This document shows, piece by piece, positions 35,601-44,135 of a DNA stretch of 64,000 nucleotides; the stretch's first letter is position 1; every line of letters starts with the position of its first letter. The stretch is from Pseudomonadota bacterium (GTDB lineage Bacteria; Myxococcota_A; Polyangia; Haliangiales; Haliangiaceae), in assembly GCA_022360315.1 (NCBI GenBank), contig JAKSDA010000027.1, positions 1 to 64,000 of the forward strand. The letters are read 5' to 3'. Under the pieces are notes generated by a model. It made no database searches. It was not told the origin of the DNA and saw only the letters and a program-made list of their open reading frames with translations. The position numbers were made by a program, and so were the translations under genes.

Positions 35601-38600
35601 GACGTTACTGTGTACCATCGCCGGCCCGGCACAGACTCTCGGTCAGCTGTCCTTGCTTTCCGACAAGGAGCGAAAAGAGCTGTTGACCGCGTGGCAGCAC
35701 AGGGACATTCCACTTCCCAAAGGCGATAGTGTGATCACTCGATTCGAACGCCAGGCTGCCGCTCACCCCGATCGGCCCGCGCTGGTTTTCGAGTCTCGCA
35801 CACTCAGTTATGCCGATTTGAACGCCATGGCCAATCAGCTGGCCAGGCGGCTGCAAGAACGCACTCCGCTGGCCGGTGACGACCTGATCGCCATCATCGC
35901 CCCCCGTTCCGATCGGCTGGCTGCGGCCATCCTTGCAGTGTGGAAATGTGGTGCGGCATACCTGCCCATCGATCCAGCGTTTCCAGCCAGGCGCGTGCAA
36001 CAGATGGTGGTCAGTGCGCGTCCCACGATGATCGTGGTCGATCGGACTGGCATGGCACCACAGGTTGTCGCCGCAGTGCGGTCGATGGCTGAAATCGCGT
36101 TTCTCGACGATCTGATGGATCAATCGAACTGTGCAGTTTTCAGCAATCCCGGTCTCGTCCCAGCTGCCGAAAGTCTGGCCTATGTGATCTACACATCGGG
36201 CTCGACCGGAACCCCCAAAGGAGTCATGGTCGAGCACCGGGGTATGTTAAATCACATTAACAGCATGATCGAAGATATGGGGCTGGATTCACACAGTCGG
36301 GTCGGCCAAACCGCCTCTCACTGTTTTGATATTTCCGTATGGCAGTTCTTTGCAGCTCTTTTGGTTGGCGGTACGACCATCATCTATCCTGACCACTGGT
36401 TATTCGAACCAGGACGATTTGTAGAGCGATTGCAAAAGGACCGCGTTACTGCCCTACAATTCGTTCCCTCCTATTTGTCGGTCCTGGTCGATAAGCTGAC
36501 TCATTCCGATACGACAGTGCAATTGCCAGATCTCGATGTGGTTGCCTCGATCGGTGAAGAACTCGTGCCAGCCCTGGCCAGACGGTGGTTCCAGCTCTTT
36601 CCAACCATCCGACTGATCAATACCTACGGCCCGACCGAAGCATCAGATTCCGTTACCCATTTTATCATGGATGGCTACCGTGACGGGGAAACGATTCCCA
36701 TCGGGCGCCCGATCCGCAATATGCGGGTTTATGTACTTGATCCCAGTGGCAACCCGTGCCCGGTTGGCGTCAAGGGTGAACTGTGCATTGCCGGCATCGG
36801 GGTCGGACGCGGCTACCTCCATGATCCGGCCAGAACTGCACAGGTATTCGCAACCGATCCGTTTGCCGGAGACCCCGCGGCGCGCATGTACAGGACCGGC
36901 GATATTGCCAGCTACACCGCGGACGGTGATTTTCTGTTCTTTGGCCGTGCCGATCAACAGGTCAAGATCCGGGGACACCGCATCGAACTCGGCGAGATCG
37001 AACATCATCTCTCGTCGCTGCCGAACATCCGCGAAGCGGTCGTATTGGCCCGGCAAAACGGCGATCAGGGCCGTTCTCTGTGCGCCTACGTGACCTTAAA
37101 ACAGAACGGCAAGAGCAAAAACGCCAGCAGCAACCAAGCCGATAGCAAAGCCGACGTCAGTGCCATCAAATCGGCGCTGGCTGCCCGATTACCGGTGTAC
37201 ATGGTTCCCGATGCGGTGATGGTTCTCGCTGCAATGCCCCGCTTGCCCAACCGCAAGATCGACCGCAAAGCACTGCCCGAGCCGGCACCAGAGCTGGCAC
37301 GAGCCGGCCATGCTGGCACCGCGACTCGTCGCATCGAGTTAGCCGCGCCAACGAGCGAAACCGAATACACCCTGATCACGTGCTGGCAAGACGTGCTGGG
37401 CGTCGCCTCGGTCGCACCCAGCGACTCGTTTTTCGAGCTCGGGGGACACAGTCTCAAGGCCATCCAGCTGGTATCTCGTATTCAGCGAGAACTGGATGTG
37501 TCGCTGCATGTATCCGATCTCTTTGTCCACGATACAGTTCGCCAGCTGGCAGCCCACATAGAGCGGTCAAAATCAGCCGCCACACCGCCGATCTCACGAG
37601 CGACTCCTGCGCCGGATTACCCGGCATCGCACGCCCAAAAACGCATCTGGCTGGCCTGTCGCGATCGCCGGAGTTCGGTCGCCTACCACATCACTGGTGC
37701 CTATTGGCTCGAAGGTGACCTGGATACGGAATCCGTCCACAAGGCCTTTGACGTGCTCTTCGATCGGCACGAGAGTTTGCGTACGCGCCTTTTCGTTAGA
37801 GGTGGCGACCTTCGCCAGCGGATTCAGACGATGGAGACCACCGACATTCCTCTGCACGAGAGTTGTCTGTCCGGTGCACCCCATCCGGAAAAAGAAGCGG
37901 TCGAGCTGGCAGCGGATGACGCCCGCACGCCGTTCGATTTGACCGGGGACCTGCTCTTGCGCATCAATCTGATGCGGGTCGCCAAACAAAAGCATCTGCT
38001 GTCCTGCACGATGCATCATATCTTGGCCGACGCGTGGTCACTGGAGATCCTCATTCGCGAGTTTCTCGAGGTCTACCGCGCCCATAACACCGGCCGCGAC
38101 AATCGACTCAGTCCACTTGCCATCCAGTACAAGGACTATGCAGTCTGGCACAATGCCGTCCTCGACAGTGTCGAGATGGATCAACACCGGGCATATTGGC
38201 ACAAAACCCTCGCCGGCCCTGCCCCGCGCTTCGATGCGCTGCTCGACGCCCCGCGCGACCAGCGAAAGGGCGTAGCTGGTAATGCGACCCTGTCGATACC
38301 AGCCGATCTGTACGCACAGCTCGACAAGGTGGCTATGAATCGTCGAGTATCACTGTACACAGTGCTCCTATCAGCCATTTACGCCCTGCTCTATCGCTAC
38401 TCAGACCAGGACGATATCGCGATCGGCACACAGGTCGCTGGTCGCGACCACCCCGATCTCGAGGATCAGATCGGTTGTTATGTCAACACGCTGGTTGTTC
38501 GCGCCCATCCGACCGGGCAGACCACCATCGGAACCCTGATCGACCAGGTCGGTCGGACATTGCGGCAAGCCTGGAGTCATCAAGTCTATCCGTTCGATCG

Positions 38601-39045
38601 CCTCGTTGAGGAGATGCAAGCCGGGCAGGATTGCCATCGTAGGCCGTTTTTCGACGTTCAAGTCGATTTTGTTCCAGCTGTGGACCGAGCGCTGTTGCAG
38701 GGCGAGTCGGGTCTGACAGTGTGCCCTATCGAACTCGATGATGATGGAACCAAATTCGATATGTCGTTCCAGATCGAAGATCTGGCCGATCATCTGATGA
38801 TCAATATCGTGTACGATATCGGATTATATCGAGCGGTAACTGCGCAGGGACTTTGCGACAGCTTGGCCGTGCTCCTGCGCGAATTTGTCACCAACCAGGA
38901 TCGTGCGCTCGGTGAGCTCCGATTGACAAACGGCCCAAATGGGGACAACCCCCTCCGAGATGCGACATTGCAGGATGAAACAGTGCCGGACAAGGTCGCT
39001 CAGGATAAGACAATCGTAGATATCTCTATCGACTTGAATTTGTGA
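29653..39045 (+). CDS. NRPS modules 3 and 4 plus the C domain of module 5: C-A-PCP-E-C-A-PCP-C
   Basis: The protein has 3130 residues. The ATG at 29653 was chosen because the C domain begins right after it (YRLSPMQEAML) and ttggagag lies upstream. C1 (HHLLLDG at 139) and C2 (HHLVVDG at 1706) each follow an E domain and look like D-donor types. The A1 pocket by eye is D-I-W-E-I-T-A-D-D-K; its acidic residues suggest a basic or polar residue such as Dab (tentative). Next are PCP1 (Ser1018) and E1 (HHLVVDG at 1201). The A2 pocket is about D-I-W-Q-A-I-T-D-S-K (not assigned), with PCP2 Ser2600. The final C domain has HHILADA at 2788-2794, with Ala in place of the usual Gly. The tail ISIDLNL resembles the tail of the 9400-23904 protein. 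Its partner, module 5, is encoded from 45721. Confidence 0.92.
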   Translation: MIVDIYRLSPMQEAMLSSALRTPESSAYFNQLSCHLTGDLRPDLLKDSWRYLVARHPVLRASFHWEELESPVSVVHDTVDLPWCELDWRDMGESERIERWAELIRTDRERGFRIDRPPLMRCQLIHWEQCTYRFVWSHHHLLLDGWCLGLIVEELFQVYQSLRDGVEPRLQSVRPYREFILWLQKQSQGDAEAFWRQELDGLGSPTTLNMAGVAAHVSRHAPNAYQELRVELSAAQSGALTELARHSRITPNTVVLGAWALLLRRYTGQTDIVFGTTVSGRPPELSGVERMLGVFINSVPSRIAVDDKRPLVPWLQDIHLEHAERERHGHTALNDIRRYSQIGNDQPLFESLVIFMNYPLDVSATQSLGDVTVDHVRIFDQTDLPLTVQVVPGDRWSVELIYDSGRFEAGAMNRLVGHLKELLHGFAATPQAPLASFNMITAAERARVMGVWNRTEAPIERDRLVIDRFEERVAQHPGRTAVIHDGIRWTYQQLNSTAVRLAGALRRIGSLGADDLVAIASRRSEKMLAAILAIWKCGSAYVPVDPSDPDDRIVDLMRTSGARAVLTQAGQLSTRAADRIADFAPVLDVDVVLDQGIDESEPVRQLMPHHLAYVIYTSGSTGKPKGAMVEQLGMLNHMLAKIEDLELDECSVIAQNASHCFDISVWQFICALLTGGTTAIYGGDLILRPDAMIDRVQAQGITVVEVVPSYLSVLLDRMPPHATFSTLRTLIVTGETVHPALVRRWFDRFPTIPMVNAYGPTEASDDITHFTMSRPPDLPTIPVGKAIRNTHIYIVDEYMNLCAEGIKGEICVSGIGVGRGYINDAARTGAVFTEDPFREESGVRLYKTGDVGCFMADGTVLFFGRKDHQVKIRGFRIELGEIEGALTALPEVVDAIVIDRRDDGRSPYLCAYITGSGEAPPDPAVIATELARTLPEYMIPAAFVFLDALPLSRNGKVDRKALPRPDFAQLNAPSGDSRSGEERQATPREAALISIWQDVLNVTPIGVNDNFFALGGDSILVMRIASRAAQANIGVTPRMVFEHPTIAELAQVASWVPEGADIQQPVAGVAALTPIQRRFFSHHRLDLHHYNQSIALDLPHNLDPVLLGRALDHIVAHHDVLRAVFRRQNGDEKWENRAAAESISLRFDDISQREEAQQVDHIARVSTEAQASLNLVDGPLLQACLFGRGPGRPARLLLVIHHLVVDGYSWRILIDDLRDAYTQLGEKGDVVLPDKGTSYLDWAHALDAYAQLPSSETNAEYWLGFAAHSVACLPLDHAASRAENTVSRCASITETLDRETTADLLTRALAAYGTRVDDMLLTALVITIAEWSHCDHVLIDLESHGRGDFLPGVDVTRTVGWFTAVYPVLLPVHHPNGMSDSSPLSPVRVRASAMAETMKSIKERLRAVPDHGVGHDLLRFGSTDHNIRKALSSAPQPELLFNYHGRIDDEPHRSDSWHLVMEADTGLHGPDRSPRQQREHLWDINAQVSRGQLEVVWTYGSAFHDRKTIHQLATSCLRNLRALVAHCLERDVGAYTPSDFPVAHLDQRALDALVASVSPAGQSAFKAHISDVYELSPVQQGMLFHALYAPDSRVYVNQLTCRLRGDLDEQAFAGAWAHLIAHHPVLRTSFHWQGLDSPVQVVHRTAPFRLEIRDWRDMTGPDRTRQWTATALEQRDRGFCLTEPSPMRILLIRETTREYRLLWTRHHLVVDGWSSALLLQELFAAYRALAAGDAISAPVVQPYRNYVRWLQRQDTAAARTFWRDRLRGFTTATPLPGAQPDTGRVPDMAEVTTTVSRQLSRRLTSFARTQSLTLNTLVQAAWSILLSRYSGESDVVHGAISSGREPDLAGADHMIGVFINTLPVRARVDGEAAIVPWLQGFQSHLTDRERHAHSSLTDVTAWSDVKAGSPLFDSIVIFENYPVDATPLAKNSSLRAADIEAYDPNNYSLTLVASPGEAIDLKLMYDRNRFEPQAMSRILGHFATLLCTIAGPAQTLGQLSLLSDKERKELLTAWQHRDIPLPKGDSVITRFERQAAAHPDRPALVFESRTLSYADLNAMANQLARRLQERTPLAGDDLIAIIAPRSDRLAAAILAVWKCGAAYLPIDPAFPARRVQQMVVSARPTMIVVDRTGMAPQVVAAVRSMAEIAFLDDLMDQSNCAVFSNPGLVPAAESLAYVIYTSGSTGTPKGVMVEHRGMLNHINSMIEDMGLDSHSRVGQTASHCFDISVWQFFAALLVGGTTIIYPDHWLFEPGRFVERLQKDRVTALQFVPSYLSVLVDKLTHSDTTVQLPDLDVVASIGEELVPALARRWFQLFPTIRLINTYGPTEASDSVTHFIMDGYRDGETIPIGRPIRNMRVYVLDPSGNPCPVGVKGELCIAGIGVGRGYLHDPARTAQVFATDPFAGDPAARMYRTGDIASYTADGDFLFFGRADQQVKIRGHRIELGEIEHHLSSLPNIREAVVLARQNGDQGRSLCAYVTLKQNGKSKNASSNQADSKADVSAIKSALAARLPVYMVPDAVMVLAAMPRLPNRKIDRKALPEPAPELARAGHAGTATRRIELAAPTSETEYTLITCWQDVLGVASVAPSDSFFELGGHSLKAIQLVSRIQRELDVSLHVSDLFVHDTVRQLAAHIERSKSAATPPISRATPAPDYPASHAQKRIWLACRDRRSSVAYHITGAYWLEGDLDTESVHKAFDVLFDRHESLRTRLFVRGGDLRQRIQTMETTDIPLHESCLSGAPHPEKEAVELAADDARTPFDLTGDLLLRINLMRVAKQKHLLSCTMHHILADAWSLEILIREFLEVYRAHNTGRDNRLSPLAIQYKDYAVWHNAVLDSVEMDQHRAYWHKTLAGPAPRFDALLDAPRDQRKGVAGNATLSIPADLYAQLDKVAMNRRVSLYTVLLSAIYALLYRYSDQDDIAIGTQVAGRDHPDLEDQIGCYVNTLVVRAHPTGQTTIGTLIDQVGRTLRQAWSHQVYPFDRLVEEMQAGQDCHRRPFFDVQVDFVPAVDRALLQGESGLTVCPIELDDDGTKFDMSFQIEDLADHLMINIVYDIGLYRAVTAQGLCDSLAVLLREFVTNQDRALGELRLTNGPNGDNPLRDATLQDETVPDKVAQDKTIVDISIDLNL

Positions 39046-39095
39046 CAACCTCGTTCGAGGTCTCATACCGATCTTCGCGTTCATCGAGAGTGGCC

Positions 39096-40856
39096 ATGTA
39101 TGTTGTAGGCATTTCGGCTTTTTTTCACGATTCGGCGGCCTGCCTGCTGCACGACGGTATGCTTGTGGCAGCAGCAGAAGAAGAGCGTTTCACCGGGATC
39201 AAACACGATTCCGCCGTGCCCAAGGACGCCATGCGCTTCTGTCTGGAGAAAGCCGGCGTCACTCAGGCAGAAATCGATTGTATCGCCTACTACGAAGATC
39301 CTCGGTCCAAGCTGGCGCGCCAGCTGTGGATGGGTTTGCCGGGATTTCCGCTCGCTCGGCAGCAGGTACAGCTTCTGGATCCCGAGCGGCCGACGCGGGA
39401 AATACGCCAGATATTAGGATACCACGGGCCGATTGAGATCGTCCCCCACCACCTGTCTCATGCCGCGAGTGCCTTTTTCTTCTCGGGCTTTGACGACGCG
39501 GCGATCTTTGTCGCCGATGGCGTCGGCGAATGGGCCACGACTAGCTACGGGCGCGGTCAAGGGGATCAGATTTCGCTCTTCGAGGAAGTCCGCTTTCCCG
39601 ATTCCCTGGGTTTGCTCTATAGTACGATGACCGGTTACCTCGGCTTTGCAGTCAACAACGACGAGTACAAGGTCATGGGCCTGGCACCGTACGGCAAGCC
39701 GCGGTATGTCGAGCAAATGCGCCAATTGATTCGATCAGGATCGGCCGGGCAGTTCAACCTGGTCATGAACTACTTCGACTTCCTCAACCCGGAGCGTATG
39801 TACTCGGAAGAGCTGATCGCGCTTTTCGGTCAGCCGCCGCGCGCTCCCGAATCGGAGATTCTGCCTTTCCATCAGGACGTCGCACATAGTCTGCAATTGG
39901 TCGTTGAAGAGATTCTATTCGAGAAACTCACTTATTTACACGGCAGGGTACCGAGTGACCATCTATGTCTGTCGGGGGGTCTGGCATTAAACTGTGTGGC
40001 AAATGGCAAGATCCGCGCGCAAACGCCGTTCGACAGGGTCTTTATCCAGCCGGCTGCAGGGGATGCAGGAGGTGCTGTGGGAGCGGCGGCAATCGCTCAC
40101 CGACGGCGCGCCGACCGCGACATCAAGGCACAGCCGCTGCACCATGTATTCCTCGGTCCATCATTCTCAAGCGAGGAGATCTATCGGCTGCTTTGTGCGA
40201 CACCACTGAGATTCGACGACTTTCGCGACAACGAAGCAGAATTGCTCGCAGTAACCGCCGACCATCTGGCCGCTGGCAAGGTGGTCGGCTGGTTTCACGG
40301 AGCGATGGAGTTCGGTCCCCGCGCCCTCGGTGGTCGATCGATTCTGGCCGATGCCCGGGTTCCCGACATGCGCGACAGGATCAACGCACTGGTGAAGAAA
40401 CGAGAGGCGTTTCGACCCTTTGCACCGGCCGTGCGGGCAGAAAAAGCCGCTCTGCACTTCGCGATGGACGAGCCGTCGCCGTTCATGCTCCAGACCTTTG
40501 CCGTTCGATCGCCGCTCGATCTTCCTGCCATCACACACGTGGACGGTTCGGCCCGGGTGCAAACAGTGGACGAGCGCCACAATGGTCGTTTTGCCCGGCT
40601 GCTGCGCCTGTTCGAAGAACGCACCGGCTCACCGGTGCTGCTCAATACCTCGTTTAACATGCGCGGTGAAACCATTGTCTGTACGCCAGAGGACGCGCTC
40701 AGCTGCTTCGTTCGGGCACAGATCGATGTATTGGTCCTGGAGGACTTTGTCGTCGAGCGGTCTGGGGTACCCGGCCATTGGAAAAAGGGCCTCGAACTGA
40801 TCCAGCGGGCCAGGCGTTCGGGTGCCATCACTCATCGGACCTACACGTTTTTGTGA
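39096..40856 (+). CDS. O-carbamoyltransferase (NodU/CmcH/TobZ family)
   Basis: This 586-residue protein has the full layout of the family that transfers a carbamoyl group from carbamoyl phosphate, via carbamoyl-AMP, to a hydroxyl of a natural product. The start reads YVVGISAFFHDSAACL, followed by EEERFTG. A histidine-rich HHLSHAASAFF lies near 118, GDAGGAVGAA follows, and the YrdC-like C-terminal part has EFGPRALGGRSIL near 405. The ATG at 39096 was chosen over 39042 because family members begin with this GISAFFHDS region. It follows the NRPS by 50 bases in the same direction. Likely acceptors are the beta-hydroxyls made by the CmlA-type enzymes or the hydroxyl left by PKS module 2; the sequence does not decide between them. 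Carbamoylated fatty-acyl parts are, to my knowledge, known in cyanobacterial puwainaphycin-type lipopeptides. Confidence 0.9.
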   Translation: MYVVGISAFFHDSAACLLHDGMLVAAAEEERFTGIKHDSAVPKDAMRFCLEKAGVTQAEIDCIAYYEDPRSKLARQLWMGLPGFPLARQQVQLLDPERPTREIRQILGYHGPIEIVPHHLSHAASAFFFSGFDDAAIFVADGVGEWATTSYGRGQGDQISLFEEVRFPDSLGLLYSTMTGYLGFAVNNDEYKVMGLAPYGKPRYVEQMRQLIRSGSAGQFNLVMNYFDFLNPERMYSEELIALFGQPPRAPESEILPFHQDVAHSLQLVVEEILFEKLTYLHGRVPSDHLCLSGGLALNCVANGKIRAQTPFDRVFIQPAAGDAGGAVGAAAIAHRRRADRDIKAQPLHHVFLGPSFSSEEIYRLLCATPLRFDDFRDNEAELLAVTADHLAAGKVVGWFHGAMEFGPRALGGRSILADARVPDMRDRINALVKKREAFRPFAPAVRAEKAALHFAMDEPSPFMLQTFAVRSPLDLPAITHVDGSARVQTVDERHNGRFARLLRLFEERTGSPVLLNTSFNMRGETIVCTPEDALSCFVRAQIDVLVLEDFVVERSGVPGHWKKGLELIQRARRSGAITHRTYTFL

Positions 40857-40927
40857 CAGCCTTCGACCAGACGACAAGTGCTCCGCCAACTCGCTCCAGG
40901 TGACCGCGTACCACAGAGGATCGTACC

Positions 40928-43012
40928 ATGGCCAAACCTCCACCACACGAGCTACAAGCTGTTGCGACCCGCTTGGCCGACGTGCTTGCCGATTCGGGTC
41001 ACACACCGCACATCCTTCAAGCAATGCATACGCTGGGCTTTTTTTCAGCACCAGAGGCGAGGGATTGCACAATCGACTCCGAGGCCGATGATGCCGAACA
41101 CGGCACCATCGGTATATGGAAGCCGGTACAGCGCGACGGCCAAACCCGGTACCAGCGGGATACAGATGAGCTGACCGGTCTTTTGTGGGCCAGCGCCAGA
41201 GAAATCCCACCCACAGGCACTCGCCAGCGGGTGGTGCTGGTTGGCGAGTCTGTTGCTCGTGGCTATTTTTTCGACCCCCACTACAATCCGGCGACGGTGC
41301 TCGAACAGATCGTCGATGCACACATGGACAGGGGCGTGGAGGTCATCGACCTGGCCAGAACCGACCAATCGCTCGAGCCACTACGGGAGTTGATCCGGCG
41401 AGCAATGGCCCTAAAACCACATGCCCTGGTGGTTTTCGCCGGAAACAATTGGGTAATCTCACACCGCATCTGGCACGAGTATCGAGCCGATTTCTTGCAA
41501 TTGCTGCGCAATGCAACCAGCTTGCAGCCGTTGCGTCAATATATCGAGTCGCGACTGTGCGAGCAGGTTGCCGGCTTTGTCCGCGACATCGCCGCCGTGG
41601 CCACAACCAACGGCATTCCCGTGGTTCTGATGATTCCCGAGTTCAACCTGGCCGACTTCGCCACCGACGGCGGGTCGACCGGGCCGATGTTGGCCGACCG
41701 AAATGCCAACGCAATGTGGTTGCGCTTGCTCCGAGAGGCCCGCACTGCGTTTGCCGCAGGTCAATTCGACGCAGCGGCCCAGGCCGCGCAGCGTCTGGTC
41801 GGCCTGGACGGCGGGGTCAACGCTGTGCCGCTCACCCTGTGGGCCCGTTGTCGGCAAGCTCGCGGCGATGTAGACCAGGCCGGCCGGCTGTTTCGCGCGG
41901 CCCGCGACGCCGAGCTGTGGAAACCGCACTGGACAGTGCCCCGCTGTATCGAGGCGATCCGAGCAACCCTGATCGAGCAAGCGGGACAATTTCCAGAGTT
42001 GCTTCGCGTTGTCGATGTGCCGACAGTGTTTCGCGAGTGGGGCCACGGCGCGCTGCCGGGGCGAGAGCTTTTCCTCGATTACTGCCACCTGTCGGCCGTC
42101 GGGACGTCGGTGGCAATGCGCGCCGCTGCTGCTGCGCTGCTCTCGTTCTGGCATCAGACGAGTAACGATTGGCACGCTGTACCGGATTCTTCACAGCCAC
42201 CCGAGCCGGCTGTGCTGGCCCGCGCTCACCTTCAGGCAGCCCTGCACAACTCGACCTGGGGACAGCGACGCGACATCATTGCCTATCACTGCCACAAGGC
42301 GGCTGAGGCACAGGCCGACACCAACCTGGTGCAGGCGATCTGCGAGCTTCTGGGCCAGCATATCCCACCAATCATGAACCGGGCCTTTGCGGCTATTGCC
42401 GAAACCGGCGATTGGCATTTCATGAGCCGCCTGGTCACCGTCCACGGCAGACTGCATCACGAGGCCGTGGACGCGCTCGGCGACGCCTTCGAGCCCCGGA
42501 TCCCGCATCTGCGTCGTGATATTTCTCGGCGCAGATTGGCCGATCATAGCGTTCTGAACCGCGATATCGACTTGTTGGATCCATTCTATTGTCTCCACTC
42601 GCTGGTCAATCCCGATGGCGAGTGGCGCACGCGATACGCGTATTTCCGAGCTCACACCAGTACCAGCCGGTTTGTTTTGTTATGCGATCGCCCCGTGCCC
42701 CTCATACTTCAGCTTTCTGTACGCATACCGGGTGCTACATCAGGCGAGCTCACTGTCACCGTGAACGGCCTACGTGTTCATGGCTTGTCTGCCGACGACT
42801 CTTGGCGCAGCCATTCGATCGCCGTGGCCAAGGACCATGTCCAGACCGGTGTTAATCAGATCACAATCTCGTGGCCGCCGCCGTCGGTACCGGCGCAGGA
42901 GGTATTGTCCGACATCGCAAACGCCCTGGAGCGCGGCGAAGAGATGTTCAGTTTTGGGATTTTTGGTGAACTCGCCCGATTTACCGCGTCGGTGGGGATA
43001 ACAACCAAATGA
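40928..43012 (+). CDS. SGNH/GDSL-hydrolase-like protein with helical repeats, role unknown
   Basis: This 694-residue protein begins at an ATG preceded by AGAGGA. Around residues 100-390 it carries scattered SGNH-hydrolase blocks: VLVGES with candidate nucleophile Ser108, FAGNN as the Asn block, and DYCH at 384-387 as the Asp/His block. Between them lies an Ala/Arg-rich helical stretch (~275-330), as in TPR-like proteins. The C-terminal ~200 residues end in a beta-rich region I do not recognise. No signal peptide or membrane segment is evident. It is co-directional with the carbamoyltransferase and closes the first operon, so an acyl-transfer, deacylation or editing role on the lipopeptide is possible. 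No specific reaction can be claimed. Confidence 0.7.
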   Translation: MAKPPPHELQAVATRLADVLADSGHTPHILQAMHTLGFFSAPEARDCTIDSEADDAEHGTIGIWKPVQRDGQTRYQRDTDELTGLLWASAREIPPTGTRQRVVLVGESVARGYFFDPHYNPATVLEQIVDAHMDRGVEVIDLARTDQSLEPLRELIRRAMALKPHALVVFAGNNWVISHRIWHEYRADFLQLLRNATSLQPLRQYIESRLCEQVAGFVRDIAAVATTNGIPVVLMIPEFNLADFATDGGSTGPMLADRNANAMWLRLLREARTAFAAGQFDAAAQAAQRLVGLDGGVNAVPLTLWARCRQARGDVDQAGRLFRAARDAELWKPHWTVPRCIEAIRATLIEQAGQFPELLRVVDVPTVFREWGHGALPGRELFLDYCHLSAVGTSVAMRAAAAALLSFWHQTSNDWHAVPDSSQPPEPAVLARAHLQAALHNSTWGQRRDIIAYHCHKAAEAQADTNLVQAICELLGQHIPPIMNRAFAAIAETGDWHFMSRLVTVHGRLHHEAVDALGDAFEPRIPHLRRDISRRRLADHSVLNRDIDLLDPFYCLHSLVNPDGEWRTRYAYFRAHTSTSRFVLLCDRPVPLILQLSVRIPGATSGELTVTVNGLRVHGLSADDSWRSHSIAVAKDHVQTGVNQITISWPPPSVPAQEVLSDIANALERGEEMFSFGIFGELARFTASVGITTK

Positions 43013-43056
43013 ATGCAGCCTCTGCGTTGATTCTCTGCCCTCTGCGACCGCCGTCT

Positions 43057-44013
43057 TCACAGGACGAGTTTCAGTCCGTCCAGCTGGCGATGAAGTGGCT
43101 CCAGCAGGTTTTCCGCCACGCGACGCACTTTCCGGGACGCAGAGCGCTGCTTGCCGGTCGGATCTTCGCTAAACCGGCGAGACGGATTTTTGGCATCAGT
43201 GGCAATCGCTTCCATCATCGCGGCCAATTCGACTTCATCGTAAGGGATGCGGAAATGGCCGAGCACTCTGGCCAGAAGCGGTGGCGAGATCTGTTGATAG
43301 TCGGCAAAAAGCGATCGCTCGTCGCGATGATCCAGAAATGCTTGCATCGTCCTGCGCAGGCCGTGGGCGCAGTTTTCCAGCACAGTGCTCGACTCGGTCA
43401 TGACCTCGCGCTCCAGGCCGGTGACCATCTCGTCGAACAACCACTCTTGATACGGGGTGTTCATATTGGAGACGAGTACCTCGATGGGATGGCGAAACAG
43501 AAACAGCTTGGGCACGCCGGGGAAGACCGCGTTGATCAGCGGCAGATAGAGGGCGGTAAAACTGCTGAATTTGATCACCAGGTGTTCTTCCCAGCTCAGT
43601 CGGCGCTGGCCGAGCGCGCGGACGCCGGCTCGAAACAGCGCCAATCCCCGTTCCTCCTCGCCAGCAGCAGCCATGCGGAGAAACTCGGTCAGCACGTTCG
43701 GTTCAGCAAAAACCAGGTTGCGCCTGCCCTTGCGCAACATGTTGGCAAGCAACGTGGAACCACAGTGAGATACATGAAAAATGAATCCACACGGCTCGAG
43801 ACCGCCAAGCACCTTATCGACGTTCAGCAGAGTATCGAGGTCGGTTGGAACAAGTCGCGCGCCCGGCATCATGAGACGCCGGTACACATCCCTCACAAAG
43901 AATGGTTCTGTCAGCGGAAATCCGCTAAAATCGCACCAGATCAACCTCGGCTGGCCAACGCCTACCTGCTGCAATTCGAAGGGTAAGAATCCGACTAGGT
44001 CCTGTGAGTTCAT
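43057..44013 (-). CDS. Sulfotransferase-family protein
   Basis: This 318-residue protein is on the opposite strand between the two megasynthase operons. It has a PAPS-binding-like loop FHVSHCGSTLL at ~79-89, the counterpart of the PRSGSTLL motif of bacterial sulfotransferases. A second motif, FRHPIEVLVS (Arg174 to Ser182), matches the 3'-phosphate-binding region. It may transfer sulfate from PAPS to a hydroxyl of the lipopeptide. It converges on the SGNH-like gene (44-base gap) and diverges from the second CmlA-type gene, so it has its own promoter in 44014-44135. Its location makes a tailoring role likely, but its opposite strand leaves room for independent function. Confidence 0.75.
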   Translation of the reverse strand: MNSQDLVGFLPFELQQVGVGQPRLIWCDFSGFPLTEPFFVRDVYRRLMMPGARLVPTDLDTLLNVDKVLGGLEPCGFIFHVSHCGSTLLANMLRKGRRNLVFAEPNVLTEFLRMAAAGEEERGLALFRAGVRALGQRRLSWEEHLVIKFSSFTALYLPLINAVFPGVPKLFLFRHPIEVLVSNMNTPYQEWLFDEMVTGLEREVMTESSTVLENCAHGLRRTMQAFLDHRDERSLFADYQQISPPLLARVLGHFRIPYDEVELAAMMEAIATDAKNPSRRFSEDPTGKQRSASRKVRRVAENLLEPLHRQLDGLKLVL

Positions 44014-44135
44014 GATGCTTGCACTTGTTTTGAATTGTATGTAATTCGCGAGCGAGCCGATACGCGATAACCGATGTTCGGAATCCCGGCGTATAAAATC
44101 AAGATGGTATCAGAGAGAATTGGACGGGACAAGTC
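44014..44135. promoter_or_regulatory. Divergent intergenic region driving the sulfotransferase gene and the second operon
   Basis: This 122-base gap separates divergent starts at 44013 (minus) and 44136 (plus). It is more AT-rich than its surroundings and contains a TATAAA (44092-44097) about 40 bases before the plus-strand ATG, suitable as a -10 box, but no clear -35 box. On the minus strand a TACAAT-like sequence lies close to the sulfotransferase start. It is the only place for promoters of both units. No operator was recognised. Confidence 0.45.

Noticed and set aside
43009..43986. Plus-strand frame of 325 codons opposite the sulfotransferase
   Set aside because: The minus strand carries clear sulfotransferase motifs and a sensible start; the plus frame has none.
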